Part shown: one piece after another, positions 50,763-59,197 of the stretch | Position numbering within the stretch: position 1 is the stretch's first letter | Layout of the letters: each line of letters starts with the position of its first letter | Source of the DNA: PALSA-243 sp049522755 | GTDB taxonomy: Bacteria; Acidobacteriota; Terriglobia; Bryobacterales; Bryobacteraceae | Reading direction: 5' to 3' | Length of the DNA stretch: 64,000 bases | Assembly: GCA_049522755.1 (NCBI GenBank) | Contig: JBEKNN010000010.1 | Coordinates: 1 to 64,000, forward strand | Translations under genes and position numbers: made by a program | Notes under the pieces: generated by a model | Databases searched by the model: none | Told to the model about the DNA's origin: nothing | Seen by the model: the letters and a program-made list of their open reading frames with translations, nothing else

Positions 50763-52171
50763 ACCGGCTTCGCAATAGACTCATCCTGGTCTTTTTAGCC
50801 GCAACCCTGGCTCCGCTCGGCGCTACCCTCTGGGTTACCACCACGCTCCTCAAATGGAATCCGAATTATTTGGCGGTCAGCCAACTGGACGCGCTGGCGG
50901 GCTTGTTGCGGAGCACCGGGCGCGAGTTGTACCAGCGGGAATGTACCGACCTTAAGCAGCAGGCGGAAGCGGGCCAACTGCCGCCGGCGAAGTTCACCGA
51001 GGCCGGGCGCGCGGCATGGACGGCTGAGGTTCGCGAGTTCGCCGAGAGCGACGCGGCCGAAAAATTTACGATGCCGGGGGAGGAGGGCAACCGGCTGGAT
51101 TACCTGGTACGGCGCAATGCCGATGTCTGGCTGTACTCCACCAACCTGGGGGTTGGGATGCACCGCCTTGAGAGTCAGCTCCGCGACGCCGGCGCGTTCT
51201 CGAACCTGGTGAAAGAGCGCGACCTGCAGCGCGGATTCCTGCTCACCTACATTCTGTTGGCGGCGTTATTCTGGCTGGTCTCGCTGGCGGTGCTGGTGTT
51301 CCTGGCGCACCGCATTAGCCAGCCGATCCAAAGCCTGACCGCGGGCTTGACGCAGCTGGCCGGCGGTAATCTGAACGCCCGCGTTCCCGCCAGCAGCGAC
51401 GACGAAGTCGGCCGTGCGATTCAAGCCTTCAACGGCATGGCGGCGCGCTTGCAAGCCACCACGGAACGGCTGGTCACCATGCGGCAGCTCGAGGGCGTGC
51501 AGCTTCTGGCGCGCAAGATGGCGCATGAGGTGAAGAACTCGCTGACTCCCATCCGCCTCACGGTGGAAGAAATGCTGGCCCGTCACAGCGAGCCCGACCG
51601 CGGCTTCATGGAACAGGCGGCGCAGATTGTGGTGGACGAGATCGAAACCCTGGAACGTCGCGTGCGCGCATTTTCGGAGTACGCCGCCGAGCCGCCCGTG
51701 TGTCCGGGCGCGGTCGACGTGAATGGGCTCTTGCAGGAGCGCGTGGCGTTCCTGAAAACGGCGCATCCGGAAGTGACGTACGAGTGCCGGCTGAGCGAGG
51801 CATGGCCGCGGGCCTTCGCGGATCAGGACCTGACGAAGGGCATCCTGACCAACCTGCTGGAGAATGCAGCCGAGGCCGCGGGCGAAGGCGGAAAAATTTT
51901 GGGCGCCACTTCAGTGGAAGGCGTCCGCGTGGCGATTGAAGTACACGATTCGGGTCCGGGGCTGAGCGAGCAGGCTCGTGAATCGCTGTTTCAGCCGACG
52001 ATTTCATTCAAGAAGAGGGGCATGGGGCTGGGGCTTTCGATTGCGCGCAGAAGCGCGCTACTTTCGGGCGGGGACATCGTTGTGGTGAAAGGAGAAATGG
52101 GCGGGGCGGGATTCCGCGTGCTGCTGCCCGTAGCGACTGATGGCGATGAAACGCATACTGATCGTGGATGA
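50759..52171 (+). CDS. NtrY-like sensor histidine kinase
   Basis: 470 residues, GTG start overlapping the previous stop. Membrane helices are near the N-terminus and at ~165-190, enclosing a ~130-residue sensor region. A HAMP domain (~185-240) follows, then the phosphoacceptor His256 in Met-Ala-His-Glu-Val-Lys-Asn-Ser-Leu-Thr-Pro. The ATPase has Asn in Leu-Leu-Glu-Asn-Ala-Ala-Glu, Asp in His-Asp-Ser-Gly-Pro-Gly and a Gly-Met-Gly-Leu-Gly-Leu-Ser box. It should phosphorylate the downstream regulator, whose gene it overlaps. Confidence 0.9.
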   Translation: MNRLRNRLILVFLAATLAPLGATLWVTTTLLKWNPNYLAVSQLDALAGLLRSTGRELYQRECTDLKQQAEAGQLPPAKFTEAGRAAWTAEVREFAESDAAEKFTMPGEEGNRLDYLVRRNADVWLYSTNLGVGMHRLESQLRDAGAFSNLVKERDLQRGFLLTYILLAALFWLVSLAVLVFLAHRISQPIQSLTAGLTQLAGGNLNARVPASSDDEVGRAIQAFNGMAARLQATTERLVTMRQLEGVQLLARKMAHEVKNSLTPIRLTVEEMLARHSEPDRGFMEQAAQIVVDEIETLERRVRAFSEYAAEPPVCPGAVDVNGLLQERVAFLKTAHPEVTYECRLSEAWPRAFADQDLTKGILTNLLENAAEAAGEGGKILGATSVEGVRVAIEVHDSGPGLSEQARESLFQPTISFKKRGMGLGLSIARRSALLSGGDIVVVKGEMGGAGFRVLLPVATDGDETHTDRG

Positions 52172-53498
52172 CGAAGAGAATATCGGCCGTTCCCTGCGCA
52201 TGATTCTGGAGCGCGAGGGGTATGGCGTGAACGTGTGCCGGTCGCTGGCGGATTTCGCCAAACACCCGGGGGCGCACGCGTCCGACGTGTACCTGTTCGA
52301 CATGAAGCTGCCGGACGGCAATGGCATCGACCTGCTGCGGACGCTGAAGCAGAACGGTGCGGGGTCGCCGGCGATTATGATCTCCGGGCACGGCACCATT
52401 GCGGACGCGGTGGAAGCCACGCGCGCCGGGGCGTTCGATTTCCTCGAAAAGCCGCTCAGCCGCGACCGTGTGCTGCTGGCGGTGAAGAATGCCCTGGAGC
52501 ATTTCTCGCTGCGGCGTGAGAATGAGCGGCTGCGGGAATTGGTGGGCGCGGGCGCGGCCAGCGGGGCGAAGATGATCGGCGGCAGCCCGGCGTGGCAGCG
52601 GGCGGTGGAGCAGGCCTCCATGGCGGCGCGGTCGGATGCGCGGGTACTGCTGATCGGGGAATCGGGCACCGGCAAGGAGTTGCTGGCGGCGCACATTCAC
52701 GGGTCGAGCCCATTCGCGTCGGGGCCGTTCGTGAAGGTGAATTGCGCGGCGATTCCGACCGAGCTGATCGAGACCGAGCTGTTCGGGCATGAGAAAGGGT
52801 CGTTCACCGGCGCTACGGCGTCGCGGCGGGGCAAGTTCGAGCTGGCGGACGGCGGAACGATTTTCCTCGATGAAGTGGGCGATCTGCATGGAGCGTCGCA
52901 GGCCAAGCTGCTGCGCGTTTTGCAGGAGGGCGAGTTTCACCGCGTGGGCGGCGAGCAGATCATCCGCGTCAGCGTGCGCGTGATTTCGGCGACCAACCGG
53001 GACCTGGCGGCGATGGTGTCGCAGGAGAAGTTCCGCGAGGATTTGTACTACCGGTTGAGCGTGGTGCCGATCCGCGTACCGGCGCTACGCGAGCGGCCGC
53101 ACGATATCAAGCTGCTGGCGGAGTATTTTCTGGAAGACTTTTGCGCGCGCAATAATTTCAAGCCGAAGAGGCTGGACGAGACGGTGTTTCCAATGCTCGA
53201 GAGCTACGGCTGGCCGGGAAATGCGCGCGAGCTGCGCAACGTGATCGAGCGCATGGCGATTCTGACGGCTGGCGAGCGGCTGACGCGCGACGCGATTCCG
53301 GTGGAGATCCGGGTGCAGCGCGAGACGGGGCCGAAATCGACGATTCAGGAAGCGCGCGAATCGGCCGAGCGGGAGCATATCCTGAGAGCGCTGGAGGAAT
53401 CGAGCTGGAATGTGTCGGGCGCGGCCAGGGCGCTGGGGATGGAGCGGACGAATCTGCATAAGCGGATTCGGGCGCTGGGGCTGAGCCGGGGGAAGTAG
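52140..53498 (+). CDS. Sigma-54-dependent response regulator (NtrC/NtrX type)
   Basis: 452 residues; a second ATG two codons later is equally possible. Receiver domain 1-120 with phosphorylation site Asp54 (Phe-Asp-Met-Lys-Leu-Pro). The AAA+ domain has Walker A Gly173-Glu-Ser-Gly-Thr-Gly-Lys-Glu and a GAFTGA loop in the Gly-Ser-Phe-Thr-Gly-Ala form at 220-225, needed to contact sigma-54. A Fis-type helix-turn-helix lies at ~410-450. Targets are unknown. Bases 53011-53495 recur at 55267-55751. Confidence 0.93.
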   Translation: MAMKRILIVDDEENIGRSLRMILEREGYGVNVCRSLADFAKHPGAHASDVYLFDMKLPDGNGIDLLRTLKQNGAGSPAIMISGHGTIADAVEATRAGAFDFLEKPLSRDRVLLAVKNALEHFSLRRENERLRELVGAGAASGAKMIGGSPAWQRAVEQASMAARSDARVLLIGESGTGKELLAAHIHGSSPFASGPFVKVNCAAIPTELIETELFGHEKGSFTGATASRRGKFELADGGTIFLDEVGDLHGASQAKLLRVLQEGEFHRVGGEQIIRVSVRVISATNRDLAAMVSQEKFREDLYYRLSVVPIRVPALRERPHDIKLLAEYFLEDFCARNNFKPKRLDETVFPMLESYGWPGNARELRNVIERMAILTAGERLTRDAIPVEIRVQRETGPKSTIQEARESAEREHILRALEESSWNVSGAARALGMERTNLHKRIRALGLSRGK

Positions 53499-53510
53499 TG
53501 TAAGACATCG

Positions 53511-53703
53511 GACGAGCGTCCGAAGTTGGTTGCCAACCCATACGGAAAGTGCTTTAGGCCGCCGATGAACGCGGATAAACGCCGATAAATAAAGCACAAT
53601 TCTCATCGGCGTTTATCGGCGGCGATTGCCTTTTTTCGATTTTGGTCTCGGCCTCCCTCGCCAGATGACGCCCGGATCGCAAAACAGAGCACCGTCGATA
53701 TGT
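53511..53703. repeat. ~200-bp dispersed repeat, copy 2
   Basis: Begins 12 bp after the regulator stop with GACGAGCGTCCGAAGTTGGT. Ends near TCGATATGT. Matches 21851-22053. The centre (GATAAACGCCGAT and ATCGGCGTTTATC, about 53574-53620) forms an inverted repeat. Confidence 0.85.
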
Positions 53704-53771
53704 CCCGCGGTGCGAAATGGGACTCCAATGACTTATGGCAGGCGGAGTACCACGCCACCCATGCACGGGAC

Positions 53772-54517
53772 TCATATGATTGCATCCGACTTGGCTCGAT
53801 TGCAGGATTCGCACAGCAATTCGATGTTCCGCTCAGTGTTACTGCCGCCCCTTGAAATCGGGATGATATGGTCATACTCCAAGCGCTCTCGGCTGCCGCA
53901 TCTCGCGCAGCGGCCATTGTCACGCACCCACACCGCCCGGCGAACTGCGTTGGTATCGCTTCCCTGTTTTCTGGTTGCGGCAACAAACCCAACGCTTGGG
54001 CGAGATCCGCCTCCTCCCGCGCCACGTAAGAATCAACCAAGATGCGCCATTGTTCAGGGTTCAAATCGCGGGAACACGACCACACGGTGCCACGATAGAA
54101 TGCGAACGAACGCTCATCGGCTGGATCATGGCAACTAAGAGGAATCACCATCTTGTTGAAAAAGGCCATGAACTCCGCTGTCGCCATTTTGTTCTCAAGG
54201 GCTGCAAGGTCATTCGCGGCTTTGATCCCGGCCTCTGCGAACGTCCCTGAACTGGTTTTGCCAACGGCTACTAGTTCCTTAATGGTCTGGCCGACAAGCC
54301 AAAATTCAGCCAATGTTTCTTCATCCCAGAAAGGGCGATCTCCGACAAACCGAGGAGTTTGGCCGACCTCGCTGGCTAGTGCAGGGAGCGGCTTGGAGGA
54401 AAACTGAATACCCCTCGCGTCAATCTCGAACCAGAAGGCTACTACGGACTTCCCTTGGGTTTCCACGGGTAGAAAATGGGTCTTCACTTTTGGCTTCGCG
54501 CTAACTCTTTTGACCAT
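53772..54517 (-). pseudogene. HNH endonuclease-domain protein with a frameshift
   Basis: From the ATG at 54517 about 170 residues read cleanly to Tyr-Val-Ala-Arg-Glu-Glu-Ala-Asp-Leu-Ala-Gln. Near 53990 the frame shifts, after which an HNH domain reads: Asp-Asn-Gly-Arg-Cys-Ala-Arg-Cys-Gly, then Leu-Glu-Tyr-Asp-His-Ile-Ile-Pro-Ile-Ser, then Asn-Ile-Glu-Leu-Leu-Cys-Glu-Ser-Cys-Asn-Arg, stop TGA at 53772. The Cys pairs and the His are intact. Either a single-base indel killed the gene or it is a sequencing error. Confidence 0.8.
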
Positions 54518-54535
54518 GGATCGCCAGTACAATTC

Positions 54536-54946
54536 TCACTGTTGCAGCCGTTCTGTCAGCAGTGCTTCTGTAGACGGTCTGTTCAGTGTAATGAATCGAC
54601 GCAACGTCTTCGAAACGATCTCCATCTTGTGTTCCTTGCCATCCTCATCAGTGAAGAACAGCGTGCGCTTTTCGACTGCGAATCTCACCGGGCCATTTAT
54701 AGTCAAGTTTGCTGACCTCCTTGACCATGTGCGTAGTTCAGATACCAGATAAGCGATTGTTGGCTCTTCAATCTGAACCACGGAGAAAGTGCAGCTAGGG
54801 AGGATTTTAGTCTGACACATATCGGGGCCAGCCTCATCATGCTGTTCGAGAACTTTGCCCATTTGCCAGTCCCGCTTCTTTTCAGCGCTCCCGGCGACCT
54901 GAACGAGTCCAACCGCCAGAATGAGAGCGACAAGAGATTTGAACAT
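54536..54946 (-). CDS. Small secreted protein, unknown
   Basis: 136 residues from the ATG at 54946. Signal peptide ~20 residues (Ser-Leu-Val-Ala-Leu-Ile-Leu-Ala-Val-Gly). The mature part contains Asp-Trp-Gln-Met-Gly-Lys-Val-Leu-Glu, two Cys, and a final beta region. Similar short proteins occur in Acidobacteriota, with no assigned function. It belongs to the cassette between the regulator and its copied 3' end. Confidence 0.6.
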   Translation of the reverse strand: MFKSLVALILAVGLVQVAGSAEKKRDWQMGKVLEQHDEAGPDMCQTKILPSCTFSVVQIEEPTIAYLVSELRTWSRRSANLTINGPVRFAVEKRTLFFTDEDGKEHKMEIVSKTLRRFITLNRPSTEALLTERLQQ

Positions 54947-54968
54947 GCGAATCGATACCCTCGACGGT

Positions 54969-55217
54969 CTAACATGAAGATTCTGAATCGAAACCATTTG
55001 GTTTTCTTCCAGGCGCGTTTGGATTCCCGGCCCGTGGAGATGTCTCTTTCGCGTATCTCGCCAGCGCGTCTAGCTCGGTCTTCGGAACCTTCAGGAGTTT
55101 CTTCATGGCTCTCTTGAACGCTCGAAACTCAGGCGACGATTCAAACTGTTCCGCCGTCATGAGCCGGAGATCCATTTCCCCCGCCCCTGTCTCTTTTGGC
55201 GTACGCCTTTCAGCCAT
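54969..55217 (-). CDS. Small basic protein, unknown
   Basis: 82 residues with a helical core (Glu-Phe-Arg-Ala-Phe-Lys-Arg-Ala-Met-Lys-Lys-Leu-Leu-Lys-Val-Pro-Lys-Thr-Glu-Leu) and a flexible Pro/Gly/Asn tail. I have seen this core in short proteins located near TA genes in soil bacteria. No partner is certain; it lies 22 bp upstream of the secreted protein on the same strand. Confidence 0.55.
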   Translation of the reverse strand: MAERRTPKETGAGEMDLRLMTAEQFESSPEFRAFKRAMKKLLKVPKTELDALARYAKETSPRAGNPNAPGRKPNGFDSESSC

Positions 55218-55266
55218 GCGACACCTGCTCTTCTTTCCCGGTCAGTCGCTTGTAAGTCACGCGCGT

Positions 55267-55751
55267 CGATGGTGTCGCAGGAGAAGTTCCGCGAGGATTT
55301 GTACTACCGGTTGAGCGTGGTACCGATCCGCGTACCGGCGCTGCGCGAGCGGCCGCACGATATCAAGCTGCTGGCGGAGTATTTTCTGGAAGACTTCTGC
55401 GCGCGCAATAATTTCAAGCCGAAGAGGCTGGACGAGACGGTGTTTCCGATGCTCGAGAGCTACGGCTGGCCGGGAAATGCGCGGGAGCTGCGCAACGTGA
55501 TCGAGCGCATGGCGATTCTGACGGCTGGCGAGCGGCTGACGCGCGACGCGATTCCGGTGAAGATCCGGGTGCAGCGCGAGACGAGGCCGAAATCGACGAT
55601 TCAGGAAGCGCGCGAGTCGGCCGAGCGGGAGCATATATTGAGAGCGCTGGAGGAATCTAGCTGGAACGTTTCGGGCGCGGCAAGGGCGCTGGGGATGGAG
55701 CGGACGAATCTGCGCAAGCGGATTCGGGCGTTGGGGTTGAGCCGGGGGAAG
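55267..55751 (+). pseudogene. 485-bp copy of the 3' end of the NtrC-type regulator gene
   Basis: Identical in length, without indels, to 53011-53495, with about 18 mismatches by my count (about 96% identity). It starts abruptly at the AAA+ domain and ends at the stop codon. It keeps an open frame (161 residues from an internal Met) with three amino acid changes, but lacks the receiver, Walker A and GAFTGA regions. It has no promoter of its own. It could make a DNA-binding fragment with the Fis helix-turn-helix, but is more likely inert. Confidence 0.9.
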
Positions 55752-55754
55752 TGA

Positions 55755-55970
55755 TTAGGCGGCCTGATGGACAGGCTCGTAGTGTAACCGAAACAGTTGC
55801 GCCGCCTTCAAGGCGACCATCGCGTACGTTTTGCCGTCGCCGTCGCAGAACTCGACCTCATAGACGCCAGGCGCCCAGCTTTCGACGACAGTGCCGACTT
55901 GGCCGCGGACCAATCCTTCTTCGGGCAGGTCTTCAAGCAGTGCCACTACAGAATGCATCTCCATGTCCAT
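55755..55970 (-). CDS. DUF4926 protein
   Basis: 71 residues. Val-Val-Ala-Leu-Leu-Glu-Asp-Leu-Pro-Glu-Glu-Gly-Leu, then Gly-Gln-Val-Gly-Thr-Val-Val-Glu and Tyr-Glu-Val-Glu-Phe-Cys-Asp-Gly-Asp-Gly: the DUF4926 SH3-like pattern. It lies 14 bp after the DUF6883 frame, its usual companion. The pair's function is unknown, but TA or immunity roles have been suggested by gene context. Confidence 0.85.
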   Translation of the reverse strand: MDMEMHSVVALLEDLPEEGLVRGQVGTVVESWAPGVYEVEFCDGDGKTYAMVALKAAQLFRLHYEPVHQAA

Positions 55971-55984
55971 AACCCTTGTCTATT

Positions 55985-56314
55985 CTATGGCACATAACAG
56001 CTCGTCAGTCGTGGCAAGTCCTCTCCGAAGCGCGCTATCCAAGTGCTGCGGACCTTCACGGTTCTGTCTTGGCGGACCAGATCGAAGTCGACGGTGTAAC
56101 GCTGTCAGTAGGGGTTGGCAATTCCCAGCCGGGCTTCCGCCTTGGAGGCCGCCGCAAGGAGGGCCGTCCTGAGTTCTTCCGCATCGGCTTGCCGGATTCC
56201 AACTGATGGGAACACCCGTGCCTTGTTTCGGCCACGTGGATGCTGTGGGTCCAGGCAGTACCCGTGCAGCTTCCGAATATCGACAATGGCACGTGCGCCA
56301 TTGGGCATTTTCAT
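55985..56314 (-). pseudogene. DUF6883 protein with an in-frame TGA
   Basis: 110 codons. The start Lys-Met-Pro-Asn-Gly-Ala-Arg-Ala-Ile-Val-Asp and His-Pro-Arg-Gly-Arg-Asn-Lys-Ala-Arg-Val-Phe fit DUF6883. The frame continues past a TGA at 56105-56107 as Gln-Arg-Tyr-Thr-Val-Asp-Phe, then Leu-Thr-Ser-Cys-Tyr-Val-Pro and a TAG. By memory of the family, Gly (GGA) is usual at the TGA, so one base change would explain it. No frameshift is present. Confidence 0.75.
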
Positions 56315-56489
56315 CAGGTTCGAGCGTAGCGGATCGATGGTCTGTTAAGCATTAGTGGGTTGGTTCTCTAATAACTCAGTAAATAAACCAACATAAGCGA
56401 AGACCGGCGTCTCCTCATCACTCCAGCAACTTCAGCGCCGCCGACCGAGGATATGGGGGCGGCGCAGTGGATCGAGCGACCGAACCGTC

Positions 56490-57548
56490 CTACTCCGATT
56501 TGAGAGAAGCCATATCAATCGAGAAGCGGTACTTTACATCGGACTTAAGCAGTCTCTCGTAGGCTTCGTTGACCTTCTGGATCGGGATGACTTCGACATC
56601 GGCGGTGATGTGATGCGCCCCGCAAAAATCGAGCATCTCCTGGGTCTCGGGGATGCCGCCGATCGGCGACCCGGAGAGGCTGCGGCGGCCCATGATGAGG
56701 CCGAATGCGGAGACGCTCAGGGGCTTCTCAGGCGCGCCGACGAGCGTGAGATTGCCGTCGCGCCGCAGGAGTTGAATGTAGGCGTTGATGTCGTGATCGG
56801 CGGAGACGGCGTCGAGAATGAAATCGAAGCTGCCGGCGTGCTCTTGCATCTCGTCCGCATTGCGGGAGACGACAACTTCATCGGCCCCCAGCCGTAGCGC
56901 GTCTTCCTTCTTCTTGGGTGAGGTCGTGAAGACAACCGCGTGGGCTCCCAGCGCATGAGCAAACTTCACGCCCATATGACCCAATCCGCCGAGACCCACC
57001 ACGCCAACTTTCTTGCCTGTAGTTACGCCCCAGTGGCGCATGGGTGAGTATGTTGTGATGCCGGCGCAGAGGAGGGGCGCGGTACCGGCAAGATCGAGGC
57101 TGCCAGGAACATGCAGGACAAAGCGCTCATCGACCACGACGCTGTCGGAATAGCCGCCGTAGGTGACGCCGCCGAGGTGCTTATCGGGAAAGTTGTAGGT
57201 GAGAGTCAAATTCGGACAGAACTGCTCAAGGCCAGCCTGGCACTCGGGGCAGGTACGGTCGGAATCCACCATGCAGCCGACGGCGGCGAGGTCGCCGGCC
57301 TTGAACCCGGTGACCGCGGAGCCGGCCTGAGTGACACGGCCGACAATCTCATGGCCTGGCACGCAGGGGTACATGGTCGGCATGACGCCGCTCCACTCAT
57401 TACGTACCTGGTGCAAATCGGAGTGACAGATCCCGCAGAATAGGATCTCGATCTGTATGTCATGTTCTTTTGGATCTCGACGCGCGACCGTCGTGGAGGC
57501 AAGCGGCGATGTCGCACTGCTTGCGGAGTAAGCCTTCGCCTTGTACAT
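56490..57548 (-). CDS. Zinc-dependent NAD(P) alcohol dehydrogenase (YahK/CAD type)
   Basis: 352 residues. The catalytic zinc site is Cys38 in Cys-Gly-Ile-Cys-His-Ser-Asp, with Gly-His66-Glu67 and a later Cys. The structural zinc Cys set is in Cys-Pro-Glu-Cys-Gln-Ala-Gly-Leu-Glu-Gln-Phe-Cys. The cofactor fold is Gly-Leu-Gly-Gly-Leu-Gly-His. It reduces aldehydes to alcohols, probably with NADPH. It shares a strand with the cupin and aldo/keto reductase genes. Confidence 0.93.
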   Translation of the reverse strand: MYKAKAYSASSATSPLASTTVARRDPKEHDIQIEILFCGICHSDLHQVRNEWSGVMPTMYPCVPGHEIVGRVTQAGSAVTGFKAGDLAAVGCMVDSDRTCPECQAGLEQFCPNLTLTYNFPDKHLGGVTYGGYSDSVVVDERFVLHVPGSLDLAGTAPLLCAGITTYSPMRHWGVTTGKKVGVVGLGGLGHMGVKFAHALGAHAVVFTTSPKKKEDALRLGADEVVVSRNADEMQEHAGSFDFILDAVSADHDINAYIQLLRRDGNLTLVGAPEKPLSVSAFGLIMGRRSLSGSPIGGIPETQEMLDFCGAHHITADVEVIPIQKVNEAYERLLKSDVKYRFSIDMASLKSE

Positions 57549-57586
57549 AGATTGATTGCTCCTGTTGGTTGTTTATTGGCCCTGGA

Positions 57587-57982
57587 TCAAGCTTGATATT
57601 GTTCGTCGCTGACCTGTTCCATCCAGTCGACAACTTTACCGTCGTGCTTTTCCTGAATGGCGATGTGCGTCATGGCCGTGGTGGGCGCGGCTCCATGCCA
57701 ATGCTTCTCGCCAGGCGGGAACCAGACCACGTCACCCGGCCGGATCTCCTCGATCGGTCCGCCTTCGCGCTGGGCCCGGCCGCAGCCGGCCGTGACGATG
57801 AGAGTCTGACCGAGCGGATGCGTATGCCATGCAGTCCGCGCACCCGGCTCGAAGGTGACGCTGGCGCCTTGAACAAGCGCCGGATCGGGCGCCTGAAAAA
57901 GCGGATCGATACGCACTGTGCCAGTGAACCACTCTGACGGTCCCTTGACGGATGGTTGCGAGGCATTTCTTTTGATGTCCAT
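57587..57982 (-). CDS. Cupin-domain protein
   Basis: 131 residues from the ATG at 57982. The metal-site motif 1 is Gly-Ala-Arg-Thr-Ala-Trp-His-Thr-His-Pro-Leu-Gly-Gln, and motif 2 is Pro-Gly-Glu-Lys-His-Trp-His-Gly. This is the form seen in small cupins annotated as mandelonitrile lyase-like or carboxymuconolactone-associated. The exact reaction is unknown. It sits between ADH and aldo/keto reductase with short gaps, so the three probably form an operon. Confidence 0.9.
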   Translation of the reverse strand: MDIKRNASQPSVKGPSEWFTGTVRIDPLFQAPDPALVQGASVTFEPGARTAWHTHPLGQTLIVTAGCGRAQREGGPIEEIRPGDVVWFPPGEKHWHGAAPTTAMTHIAIQEKHDGKVVDWMEQVSDEQYQA

Positions 57983-58037
57983 TCCATGAGCTCCTTCGCG
58001 TGCCCAGGGTCCCCTGGGGAGCCGCCGTGACAATGCC

Positions 58038-59036
58038 TCAGCGGCCGGTCATCTGCTCCAGCCTCTCGGGGTACCGGGCGCCTTGCACCGTGATCTTTGC
58101 GGCAGCGTTCTCGATGTCACGGAGATCGCCGGGCGTGAGTTCGATGGAAAGCGCCCCGATGTTTTCATCCAGGCGATGCAGCTTTGTAGTGCCTGGGATC
58201 GGCGCCATCCACGGCTTCTGGGCCAGCAGCCAGGCGAGTGCGATCTGAGCAGGCGTGGCCTTCTTCCTTTCCCCGATGTCGGCGAGCAGAGTAATCAGGG
58301 CCTGATTCGCCTTGAGAGCCTCCGGCGTGAAGCGAGGCAGCGTGCTGCGAAAGTCGGAGCTGTCGAACTTCGCACTTTCGTCGATCTTGCCCGTGAGGAA
58401 TCCCTTGCCCAGGGGGCTGTACGGGACCAGGCCGATTCCGAGTTCCTCAAGGGTCGGTATGACTTCCTTTTCCGGAGTCCTCGTCCACAGCGAGTATTCG
58501 CTCTGGAGAGCGGTGAGCGGCTGGACTGCGTGTGCGCGACGGATGGTTTGCACGCCTGCTTCGGAAAGACCGAAGTGCTTGACCTTGCCTTCCTGAATCA
58601 GGTCCTTCACCGCTCCGGCTACGTCTTCGATAGGCACGTTCGGGTCAACCCGATGCTGATAGAGCAAATCGATGACATCCACCTTGAGCCGTTTCAGCGA
58701 GCCCTCGACGGCTTCCTTAATGTGCTCCGGCCGGCTGTTCAGGCCTGCCGCTCCCGGCCGATTATCGCTGCCACTCAGATCGAATCCGAATTTGGTGGCG
58801 ATGACGACCTGCTTGCGGAACGGAGCAAGGGCCTCACCGACAAGCTCTTCATTCGTAAACGGGCCGTACACTTCGGCAGTGTCGAAGAATGTGATGCCGC
58901 GTTCCACGGCTGTCCGCAGAAGAGAGGTCATCTCCTGCTTGTCTTTGGGCGGACCGTAAGAAAAGCTCATTCCCATGCAGCCGAGCCCGAGAGCCGAAAC
59001 TTCCAGGCCGCTATTTCCAAGTTTGCGCTTCAGCAT
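58038..59036 (-). CDS. Aldo/keto reductase
   Basis: 332 residues. Catalytic residues follow the family: Asp52 and Tyr57 (Phe-Asp-Thr-Ala-Glu-Val-Tyr-Gly), Lys82 (Ala-Thr-Lys-Phe-Gly) and a His in Tyr-Gln-His-Arg-Val-Asp-Pro. NADPH-binding end Pro-Ile-Pro-Gly-Thr-Thr. Closest to the YhdN/AKR13-like groups. Divergent from the AraC gene, which likely controls this reductive detoxification set. Confidence 0.93.
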   Translation of the reverse strand: MLKRKLGNSGLEVSALGLGCMGMSFSYGPPKDKQEMTSLLRTAVERGITFFDTAEVYGPFTNEELVGEALAPFRKQVVIATKFGFDLSGSDNRPGAAGLNSRPEHIKEAVEGSLKRLKVDVIDLLYQHRVDPNVPIEDVAGAVKDLIQEGKVKHFGLSEAGVQTIRRAHAVQPLTALQSEYSLWTRTPEKEVIPTLEELGIGLVPYSPLGKGFLTGKIDESAKFDSSDFRSTLPRFTPEALKANQALITLLADIGERKKATPAQIALAWLLAQKPWMAPIPGTTKLHRLDENIGALSIELTPGDLRDIENAAAKITVQGARYPERLEQMTGR

Positions 59037-59197
59037 TGTTTCTCCTGAGGAACTGTTTCTCTGAATCTCCAGGTTAGAATCGAGCGCCGGGAAAGCGGTA
59101 TCCCGATCCTTCCGATTTATTGCCTATTCCTCTTGCATCGTTTAACCATGCACAAAGCAGGAGTTATCCTGGATTGAGGATTAGCGAACCCGTCACC

